Assembly (NCBI GenBank): GCA_944470555.2
Contig: OX104134.1
Coordinates: 10,767,248 to 10,831,247, forward strand
Source: Heterobilharzia americana
Lineage: Eukaryota; Platyhelminthes; Trematoda; Strigeidida; Schistosomatidae
Direction of reading: 5' to 3'
Length of the DNA stretch: 64,000 nucleotides
The notes beneath the pieces are model-generated. The model was not told the DNA's origin, made no database searches, and was given only the letters and a program-made list of their open reading frames with translations. This document shows positions 37,941 to 49,900 of the stretch, one piece after another. A program made the translations under genes and the position numbers. Position 1 is the stretch's first letter, and every line of letters begins with the position of its first letter.

Positions 37941-40900
37941 CAGATGTTAATTCCAAAGATTTTGTGATAAGCATTTTCCCGATGTTGTTTGCAAATCAAT
38001 ATGCTGGTAATGACGTCAAACACTTGTTGTTTTCTTAATAATTGAAGTGTTTTAGGCACTCTCATGAACAACAAAACGCACATTTCTGTCGTGCAAATAC
38101 GGTAACATCAAAGCACCGGGAATCCAACCTGCTTTAAAAAGGTTGTTTCATCTATAAGCTTAAATTTAGAAAATGCTTGGATTTTTACTTAAAAGCTGAA
38201 CGGAAACGTGGATGTCACAAGACCTGAAGTGCAAGAAATTTGACCCAAATCGAGTTGAGCATGTACACCATAGACGAAGCAAAAACAACGAATTAATCCA
38301 ATGTTCGGTATTTATTGTTATATACTTTAACTCTGATGATTTCCAGTTTCTGATGAAGTCCTAACATGTAGCAGATTGAAACACTGCAATTTGTTAGTTG
38401 CTTCACACTGTCTCCAGTAAATGCATACTTAAAAGGCAAACTATCCTTACATAAACAAATACCTGGAAAACGTTGGCTTATCATTAACAGCTTCTGAGAT
38501 GCTTTTTGTTGAAGGCCTAATGGGATATCATGATCTGCGAGACAAACTGAAATAAATGGAAGAACAAGTGAGTATGAATGACATGATCTGTTATTCGTTT
38601 ACCCTCCACTGATAAAATTTGGTCAAAAAGGGATATATTAAAAAATAACTTTTCATAGAAACTTGATAAAATTTTTAAGCACTCATATAGAATATGAAAG
38701 CTGTAAGGGTCTCTCGAAGCTAAGATGAAATTGTGACCAAAGTTTCATAGAGAACAACAAGCTAGTTTATTAAACTATCCTCAATGTGACAAAAATCTTG
38801 TGCACTACTTGACATTTCCAAGTTGGAATGCATCGTTTATTGAGGGAATACACATGAACACTAACCATAATATTTACCAAAAATGCAAAGGCGGAAAGAA
38901 TAGGTTGACCTTTATTCCAAATAGCTAAACAACAATTTAACACACTCCCACTAATAAGCTGAAGGTCATTTTTACCCAAACAAAAAAGGCATTATTTCCT
39001 ACTCCATTAGAATATAATTAAAATATCCTTCGAATGTGAATGATTCAGATTTGTTCTATGTTTGTAGTGGACCTAGTAAGAGTAAATGACAACTGAAGCA
39101 CTTATTGCGACAAACCGATCGAGTATAAACGTAAGCATATCCATCTTGTGACAGTCAGTGAAGTAAATTTTATCAACAATCATTCAACTGTTCACATTTT
39201 AATACCAAAAGTGAAAAGAGATTAAATTTACAATACACTTACAATTCAGTTAGGTCAATGCTATTAAATCCAATGTAATGAGTTGATATAACCAAATTTG
39301 ACCCCAACAAAGATTCTAGTGACTACTTTCCACATACATACGCATTGCATGAAACTAAGTCATATGTCTTCCTGCTGAATTTAATTTCTCAACAAACTTC
39401 GGTACATATGACATAAATGCGCAGTTTTAATTCTACTGCACATTATTTATGTACAATCTTTAATGGCTGTGCTCATAAAATACGTATGTCTGTGATTGAC
39501 TTGTCCGGATTCAGTGCACCGTATGGATAATATGTCTATCTGAGTTTTGGACAGTGTGGTGGAACAAATTGCACGATTCTGGATTACAAGTCTTAGTTAT
39601 TGCTAATTATGCAAAATAGTTACCAATTCGATTTTGTAAACAGCATATTCAGTATGTAAGAAAAAACTCAAACAATTCAGATATATGCCATAACACTTAC
39701 CTTTCGATAGTAACAAGGTACAACTTAGTGTTTAACACCTAATAACTAGATAGCGACATTCAGTGCAGTTCATAGATCTATACACTAACGTTTGTTCAAA
39801 CAGACCATAACTGAAAGTTGTTAATCGAAAAGTAGCAATGTAACTAATAGACTGAGGTCTCAGAGCCTTAATAAGAAGTAGTAACCCATAAGATAAAATA
39901 AGCAAGAGGTGAAGATAATCGATTTATGCATGATGTGTTAAAAGCAGTTTGAAAAAAATGTTAAGCACTGAAGTTTCCCCCAGTGCTCCAGTGATATAGT
40001 GCTGATTACAACACATGAAAGATCTTCGTTTTTAAATGAGTAACTGATTTCAGTTGTACATTATTTTCTTATGGTAACTAACCCTTAACCGCCAGTATAT
40101 GTGCGTGATAATTCTGAGAGCTATGATTAGATGCAGATACACTACGAGTTGAGGGTGTTTGGGAGTGTTCATTGATATGTTAGTTATCACTTTTAATATA
40201 CGCTTTAGAGAGCTAACCTTGGTTAATTGATCTACTCAATCTTAAAGTGACTCTAAAGGCCGCCATGACAACTGAAATAACCAATCGGACTTTTCAACAG
40301 AAACAAAGAAACCTAATTGGTTATTTCGATCACTACCAGAGTAGACTTTAGAGTCACTCCAATGTTATGTAGTGTCTTTTTTACTCGGAAACCAGCTAAT
40401 TCACTATTAAAAGAAACTAGTGTTAAACACACTAATCTTAAAAATTAGCCTTAACAATAGGCATATCACAGTAGTAAAAAAATAGTAGGCTTTACAAAAA
40501 CGAAAAGAAACCAAAAGTTAAACCATAGCCGATAACTTTTCACTTACTAAGCTGCATTTATACGAAAAGGTAGGAATTTTGGAAGGAAATGTCGAACCAC
40601 TTCGGTAGGTATCCAAAGCATAAGTACAATCAAGATACCCCAAACTGACTGTAAAATAAAAAGTTAGGAAAAATCTTAAATTAAAACAAAATGATTTGCT
40701 TTATAACGACTGAGGGAAATAATTCACTCAAGTCAGAAATAAAAAGTACTGCATAACTGTGCACGATTAGATATGATTGAAAAGTAATCCCACTCACATA
40801 GGTGGCAACCAGACGTTGCATGTAAACTGGTAAAGGCTGGAAAATCATCTGAAATATGAATAAAGAACACAAGTATGGTACAGTTAGCGCTGTTTCGATT

Positions 40901-43900
40901 GACAGTACAATAATAATATCATTTTATTTTGAGATGGACTACTAAAAGGCATAAAACTACCCGTCATACAACAAACTTTGTGCTCACTCCTAAGCAAGTA
41001 TACGTTTTCCCTGTAGTATGAAATAGCCTTCCGTTCAAGAGAAAGTTATGGTATTCCAAGTTTAGAGACATGGTGGTTCTGAAGACAGTTTCCACCACGT
41101 AAAAACTTCAATATGAGATGCATAAACAGAAAGGCAAATTTATCTCGACTTAGGTCTATATGGCTGATTTCCAACAAAGATTAACAATTCAGTGACTAAA
41201 ATGTATGCATAATTCAATTTGTCTTACGAAATACAATTAGTCAGCAGTATTATACGAATATTGACAAGTGGAAAAAAGAATCAAAATCCAGATAAATTAG
41301 GGAAACAGTTTCCTCTTTAGTGAGGTATAATTCAGTATTCGATGAGACGACTGTTGACAAGGATATCGCATAACATATTAAAAAGCAACATTCAAGTAAA
41401 AAACTATAGAAGAATGTAGACAGCTGAGCTAGGAATTCTTAAAAAACAACCAATGAACAGAGAAGTAACAATTATTGTTTAACGAAGTGAAACAAAAATT
41501 ATTTTTTATATTTTTATGAAAGTTAACAACAAACCAAACAGTTTCCGACCAAACGACTGACACTGACTGAAAAAACCAACGTAAAACCTCACATACAGAT
41601 GCATCGACTCAACTTGCCACACTTCACAGTACTATACAAAGAACAGGTGGACAGAAAAGGACTGATATCAAAGTAGATAAAGTAATGTGAGAGTAAACAA
41701 TCTGAATTTCACAGTTAGTGCAAATATTGAGGCTCCAGATGTTAAAGGATGAATACATCTGCACCATTGTGACCGATTTTCAACCGTGTCACCAAGAGTC
41801 AACCCTCAACCACTGCTGATTCCTTTCGTCTTGGGGACCACAACCAGACAGTCTACATCTCCTTCCTCACATGGGTCAGATCAACAGTAAGAGACTTCAG
41901 CGACTGGTGCCAGGTCTTGGTCTGGCCACCCTGAACCCTTTTCCAATTTCATCCAACTCCGTCTAGTATGGCACGTCGAGGTGGTCAATGGCTCGGTATG
42001 CGCAACACATGTCCAATCCATCTCAGTCCACTAAGGCTCACAACCTCATCGATTGACTTGCCTCTTTTCCGTAGTATCATTCGCTGGACCTGATCATTGC
42101 TCTCACATGGTGATTCTACCAAACGCTATCAATGTAACGAAGACACCTATGATCAAAACTTATTAGTCACTTTATGTTTTCTACTTTCAAAGGGTTATGT
42201 CTCACAGCTGTAGAAGAGGACAGAACAAACTGAAGCGTAATATATTCATCTTTTATGCACTTAGAAAGGCATGCAAGTTATTTAAAACACGTTCACTCAT
42301 ATGTCGAAATCTGGATTACTTAATGTAGATGTGACATGATCACTGTATTACATGACCAGTTTGCCATATCAAGAACCAATTTTATTTAAATTTGGTGCCA
42401 AACTTATGTATTTCACTGACTGACAGGACTCTAACGCTGACACGTACGTCTAAAATCTGTCGGATAAAGCAAACAATAACAGTTGAATTCCAAGGTGACA
42501 TCACGGTCTACATTTGTCTCCCGAACTTGATTTAACGAAACTGTCTTCTGATATATGATGATGAATGTAACAGGATTATACGATGTAGGTAGCTTAGGGA
42601 AAAGAGCAAATCATGTTGTTACTTTTCGATTATCTCCGTGAAACATACTTTGGAAAATGTATTATTCACTACAGATATTGTGACGAAGCGATGATGATGT
42701 GAAGTAGGGATCTGGCATGCAGTTGGGTCTTGCAGCTCAGTTGGTGAGCACTGGGTTGGAAACCAGGTTGCTGGTTCGAGTCCTCCCGATACTCAGATTT
42801 TCACTTCACCTTCAATCATCACACAGTACAAATCAATGTACTTAAAAATAATTCTTATGACTGTGTCATGCCGTAAAGACAGATTTCAAGTTTTATTACA
42901 AGGAAAAATCACATTTATATGATAACTGTGAGAAGGGAAAGGAAAATTATATAGCAATAAATGAATGAAGTTATTACACGGCGTGAAAAGTTGAGATTTA
43001 AAATGCACAAACAATAAATTCTAAGGTAATATTAAGGCCTTCCTAAAGCAGAATTATTTTTTTGAAATAGTTATTATTGGGATTGTGATTCATGGTAACT
43101 TTTTCATAACATTCATCAGCAGTCTGAGCCTCAAAATAAGATAGGTAGAAAATCACCATCCCTTAACGAAAATCCAGCAGGCATAACTTGCATCTAATTT
43201 AATTTACTTCTTCGATAGTACCATTTTGAGGCTATCACTTACAGTCATTTTTTTGCCAACAGTATAAGAAAATATGATAATTTCAGAAGTACTTCAGTTG
43301 ACTGACCTCTCATTCGTTAGCTAACGAACTTCAGAAGGTATAAATTATGTATAATTTCAATATTTAAGAAAAAACCAGTCTTGAAGTAAGCCTAAATTAA
43401 TTGGTGACGAGGTGCCTTGAACAGTTCCTTTCAAACTAAATAGTTTTCGGGTATAATCGACCTATTTGTATCCTTGTGTTGCGTTGTCGACATCAGTCTT
43501 GGAACTAATCTGAAAGAACGATTTACGGTAATTAATCAAATTATTGTATACAATCCTTATAACCTCGCCTGGTTAACTGGTTCACTAGTTACTAGCCAGT
43601 CCTAAGGTTGGGCATACGACTAGCAACCCTAACCCCTAAAACCAATCCAATCCTTAAAGAAACTTCTAAGCACAAACAAAATATAAAAAACAAAAACAAT
43701 ATTATTCCTCACTGGAATCGGAGAGGCGAAATGACGCCGGTTGGTGAAAGCCTTCGGAAGCCAATTCGCCGATGTGTCTTCTCTCCGTCGATGAAAGCGA
43801 AAGTAAACGTGAAGACATGGAATGTCCGCACCATGTTTGAACCTACCAAGGCTGCCCAGATTGCATAGGAGATGAGAAGGTATCACATCGAAGTGTTAGG

Positions 43901-46900
43901 AATTTGTGAAAGCAGATGGAATGGAAGTGGACTCTACAAACTGTCAACTGCAGAGTCAGTAATCTACTCCGACACTCTCACCCAGACGACAACCATGAGA
44001 ACACTGAGTTTCGAGTGGCTATCATGATGTCCCCTTGAAGAGCATCGAAGGATCTCATACAGTGGGAACCAATCTCCTCCAGGATCATTACAACAAGGTT
44101 CAACTCAAAAGGAAGGAAAGTCACAATCATTCAATGCTACGTTACGCTACGCACCTACAAATAATGCAGAACAAGAGAAGGAGGAATTCTACAGACAACT
44201 GCAATCAACACTCGACAAGACCCCACTCTAGTTGGCGACATCAAAATTCTAACGGGCGACATGAATGCCAAACTCAGAGCAGACAACACAGGTAGATAAC
44301 TAACCATGGGTCGAGAAGTGCTAGGTGAAATGAACGAGAATGAAGAATTGTTTGCAGAATTCTGTGCATTCAACGATTTGGTGATTGCAGGTGAGGCAGC
44401 GTGTACAAACACAAGGATATTCACAAGGTAGTGAGCGACATGGATTTCACCAGACACCAGGACACACTACACTGAAAATCAGATCGACTTCATTTCAATC
44501 TCAAGAAAGTGGAGACGCAGCCTACTTGACACAAGGTCAAGAAGAGGAGCAGATGCAAGTTCAGACCACTATCCAGTGCAAGGAACCTACATTCAAAATC
44601 AAGTTGAAAGCCATCATGGAAGTTAGTGATAGACCACAGTTCAAGTTCAACACCCAGAATAGAAACTGAACTGAAGGACGAAACTACAAAGAAAATCACA
44701 TCAACCATCAAGACAAAATGGGAGATATCTAGCAACATCCCTGAAGAAACCTGTGTGGAAGAACACTGGAACTCTTTGAAAGCTATGTGGAAAGAAACCT
44801 GCATAACCATATTAGGAAGCAAGAAGAAAGAAGATAAGGAATGGATCTCCACGGACACACGGAAGCTGATAGAGGAGAGGAGGATGGTGAAGCAGAAGAT
44901 GACCAGAACAGTTGGCTGAATTCAGGTAGTACAAATTATGCGCGGATCGAATTGCTATGCTACCCTGAGCTACGCATCACCATAGACCACAGTATAGAAT
45001 GACAGTCAACCATCTACCTCAACTTCATCGACTTTGAAAAGACCCTGCTTCGACAGCGTCGACCAACAAGTAATTTGGCAGACAGCTGCTTCAACACTAC
45101 GGAATGCCACAAACCTTTATCAGTCTCATTCAACAACTATATGACGACGCCACATGCCAAGTAATCCACAATGAAAAGCTCAGTGATGCCTTCGAAGTGA
45201 AGACAGGAGTAAAACAAGGCTGTATACTATCACCTATCATCTTGCTGATTGTAGTGGACTGCATCATGCAACAAACAGTGAGGACCGAGAAGAGGGGGAT
45301 ACGCTGGACCGCGGAAAAGAACCTAGGAGATTTAGATTTCGCCGATGATGACTTGTGTCTAATGTCACACAAACTCGAAGATCTACAGGCGAAAACTAAC
45401 AAGTTGACAGAAGAGGAGAGGCAGCGAAGACAGGACTTCAAGTGAACGCAGAGAAGAGAGAGGTGATGAAGATACCCAACCAACACCACCACCAACAACA
45501 ACAAGCTCCAATCACCATCAACGGGAAAACTTCAAGGAAGTAGCCTCTTTCACCTACACCTATCTAGGCAGCACTGTTTCAACTACAGTGTCACAGATGA
45601 GGATGGCAAAGTCAGGATCCGAAAAGCAAGACAAGCGTTCATTAGCCTGAAACCATGTGGAGATTTACTGCACTGCACTCAGCATAAAGCGTGAACAATA
45701 TCCGGATTTTCAACACCAATGTCAAGTCAGTGTTTCTATGTGATGGTTGAGAGATTTGGGGCGTTACGAAAGGCATTTCCAACAAACTACAGACATTCAT
45801 CAACAGCTGCCGCCTACGCTCACTCCATACTGAAGATCAGATGGCCAGAATAATAAGAACAAGCAACAAGGAACTCTGGCTGGTGACGAACCAACGAAGC
45901 AAGAACCTATCACCCAACAAATATATGGAGGAAAGTGGAGATGGATTGGGCATATACACTGAGAAGGCCGATTGGGGGCATCACGTGCCAATCCAGGCCA
46001 TCGAGTGGAATCCAAAGGGAAACGATGAGTTGGGCGTCCGAGGCGAGGGTGACATGGAGGAGGTCGTGCGAGGAAGAAATGAAGCTTGTGGGCAGTCGTG
46101 GAGCAAGAGAACAAGCGGAATAGAGGCGTGCTACTGAAGCCCTATGTTCCACTAGGAACCCAAGAGAAAAAATAATATAATGATAATAACATTCCTTCCC
46201 ATTTTCGCAATGGAGTGATTTAACGGTTTTTAACCAATACGAACTCTTACGTAGTTATGTACAACTGTACTATTACTAGATTGCTAAAACAATAGGGCAC
46301 CTATCTGAAGTGAATTTAGTCTTCTGTGTTTAGCGCTATAAGCCTCTTCAGAGAAATCATTGAGGCTCCGGGAATCAATGGTTGGAAACGCTAGGTATAA
46401 AATTATCATATTCTCCTAGAACTAAAAAAACCGTCTTCTCATGCCTGTAACCTCTCTGCATTTCAGTTCTGTTAACCTTCTCCTTTAGTGCCGTTGGCAC
46501 AAGTTTAACAACTTGTGATGATACATATGCATGTTAAATTCTAATTTTTATTGCATTGTCCCGTGTTTGAAGTTTACATGGGTCAACGACATACACCTGA
46601 AAGGCATTGGTAAAACCCCTTATATCTGACACAGCTTTCTATCAGATTGAATAATCGTAGGAAAAGACATCTCCTCTAACAATCAAACCTGTCACCCAGT
46701 GTTGCTGAAATGTGTCAATCAGTACAAAACCTAGGTTCAGGGCTTCCTGAAGATTGCCAAAAACCGACTACAATCCATCTACTGCACCTTGGTGATGAGC
46801 CTTCTTAATGGTTGGTCACATTGGAAAATGATAGATAGAGCTCGACCAGTACTTAGGACTAAACAACATGAAATTGGTAGTTCTTCAGTGATTAATTAAT

Positions 46901-49900
46901 GTACAACAAAGTTCATAAGACCAACTAGAAAACAACAGCACTTACATCTTGAATAGGCTTATAATCAGGATCATTAAAGTGATATATGAAGCGTAAAACC
47001 CCAGGACGTAGTACACTCCGACCAAGTACAAGCAAAGATGCCATGTAAAATATGTACAACATACCGACTGCCCAATGAATAAAAGTAAACGCCACTGGTG
47101 CATAGTGAAATACATTCGTCCGTTGAGTTACAGTTGCATTGAAAAGAGACTGTAAAGGAAATAAATACGCAAATAAATATAACGACACTCCCTATGGACA
47201 ATCTTTTGGTTAAATTTTGTCGAAAAATGAGAGAATCAATTATAAGTTTAATGACTAACGCTTCGGCGCACGAGAGTCACGTACATCCATTCAGCTGAAG
47301 AAAAGCAACAAGTCACAGAACTCATTGCTTTTCACCACTAACGTAGCATATAGACATATAATTCAGTTACATTATTACTTCCTAAGTATGAAGTGGCTAG
47401 AGAACGCAACAAACACAAAAAGAGTGTTCCACGGCATCCTAAGGAAGCTCGAAATCATTAGTGTTAAGACATGTCATTCTGAAATCTGTAACTTGCATAT
47501 AAAGAAGTAAGGTGCAACTGCAGAATGTGTGAAAACAAATGTACAATAAAACTAGGCATTTACATATTGGATTAAACGTAGGACTTACACAGCGTTTCGT
47601 CAAATGAGAAAGCAGTGGCTGGAAAGAAACAAGAAATTTAAACATGCTGTGATTGCCCGATCGATTGCTGCTACCTTGACATGGTGGTCGGGTCAGCATA
47701 TCATCATAATGACCTAAAGAGCTATGCTGACCAAAAACTTGTTCCCCAAGGTCTTGTCATACTAAATAAGTCTGTCGGGTAGTGACGAAACAAAAAGCAG
47801 TTACCGTTAATACGTCAATAGCTCTGGTGAGATGGCGACCGAGTCCGCAATAGCAATAGGCAGTCGATTTCTGCAACGTCATCCAAATTAACTGATGCAA
47901 GAAGATTTACGTCAGTTGTCTCTGACCACAATCAAAGGCAAAAATAGCCCAAACGTACACGGACTAAAGGTATTCACAATGACCACGAACAGTAGTAAAT
48001 AATTTAAGTGAAGGAGACAGATAAGGCAACAGCACAAGGTAATATTCGGCAATCATTTCGGTTTATTGAAGAAACTGACAGCAAGACGATGAAAGAGAGA
48101 GTCACTAAAACAGAAAAGTTCCCCATACATATCCCAGAGCAAGCGATGAGAACTTTGAGTGGAACACACTAAAGAACAATTCAACTGACCTACAACCAAA
48201 TATCAGTCATTATAAATTTGTTTCGAAACTGAACGAGATGTATATGGTCATACTCCAAATCTCCTTAAAAAACCTGAAAATTGTCTCAAACTTGAAACAA
48301 TGAAACGCAGCAGCACCTGATGGTTTTTCATCAAAAGTTTCAAGGATCGACGTAGAATACTAACCAGTACAGCCACACAGGAATCATGCAGTGTTTCACA
48401 ATCGAAGGTAATCCCAACAAAATGGTTTACATCCTTCATCATCCCTATCTATAAGAAGGTAAAGATATTTTCACATGACAACCACGAAGAGATCAGTTTA
48501 ACTAACATCCTGTCCAAGATTCCTCGATCCGTAATTACACCCCACCTAGATAGAAATCAACGATCACCAAACTCAGGGAAACCAGATAGGTTTCAGACCT
48601 GGACGACAATACACTCATCAAATATCCACCCTTAAACAGCTTCGAAAAACACACATCACTAACCATACAACACACTCCACAGATTTCTTCACTTCAACGC
48701 GCCACTCCACTCTGTCGATCGAGAGGTGTCACGGCAGTGACCGATCTGCAGAGAGCACCAAACAAGTATCCAATGCTAATCAAAGCTGTCTACTCGAAAC
48801 CAACAACCCATGTAACGGCTTATGGACAGTTGTTATCTGAAATGACGACAATTACTGGTGTCCCGCAATTATGCCTGTTGTCACCGTTATTCTTTAATTT
48901 TGTGATACACTCCTTGATGAACATAGCCAGAGATGCCTCCAAAACTAACAGCATTTGAACTACTACCAAACAGACACATGTTTAACTCGTAGTATGAAGA
49001 CAAAACACTCCGGCCAGACAAACAAGCTTTTAGCATAAATCTTTCAAACAAGTCTGTACCGATCATCAGTTAGAAAATATAGAGCGGCGTGGAGAAGAGA
49101 GTTGACCAACTCACCTACTTGAGAAGTTTTATCAGGTCAGATGGGAAGTCACCAAACAAATCTCCGCTTGGATAGACGGGAAACTAACAGGCAAAATCAA
49201 TGTAAAACCTCACATACAGATGCATCGACTCAACTTGCCACACTTCACAGTACTATACAAAGAACAGGTGGACAGAAAAGGACTGATATCAAAGTAGATA
49301 AAGTAATGTGAGAGTAAACAATCTGAATTTCACAGTTAGTGCAAATATTGAGGCTCCAGATGTTAAAGGATGAATACATCTGCACCATTGTGACCGATTT
49401 TCAACCGTGTCACCAAGAGTCAACCCTCAACCACTGCTGATTCCTTTCGTCTTGGGGACCACAACCAGACAGTCTACATCTCCTTCCTCACATGGGTCAG
49501 ATCAACAGTAAGAGACTTCAGCGACTGGTGCCAGGTCTTGGTCTGGCCACCCTGAACCCTTTTCCAATTTCATCCAACTCCGTCTAGTATGGCACGTCGA
49601 GGTGGTCAATGGCTCGGTATGCGCAACACATGTCCAATCCATCTCAGTCCACTAAGGCTCACAACCTCATCGATTGACTTGCCTCTTTTCCGTAGTATCA
49701 TTCGCTGGACCTGATCATTGCTCTCACATGGTGATTCTACCAAACGCTATCAATGTAACGAAGACACCTATGATCAAAACTTATTAGTCACTTTATGTTT
49801 TCTACTTTCAAAGGGTTATGTCTCACAGCTGTAGAAGAGGACAGAACAAACTGAAGCGTAGCATACCTATTCTCTGGTAGGTAGTTGGATATCTGGCCAA

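Noticed and set aside
37727..38083. Minus-strand open frame of 118 codons
   Set aside because: It runs through the TA microsatellite, which codes an Ile-Tyr repeat; no splice sites or similarity.
42721..42790. tRNA gene
   Set aside because: D-arm, anticodon-like arm and T-arm stand in order, but the flanking seven bases cannot pair as an acceptor stem and a SINE-like body follows.
44155..45504. Minus-strand open frames of 100-124 codons at 44155, 44490 and 45130 (repeated at 55867, 56202 and 56843)
   Set aside because: They are antisense to the RTE coding strand, whose plus-strand reading carries the endonuclease and RT motifs. Their repetition only reflects the duplicated element.
45800..46152. 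Minus-strand frames near the end of RTE copy A
   Set aside because: They are shadows of the RTE C-terminal region, which is readable on the plus strand.
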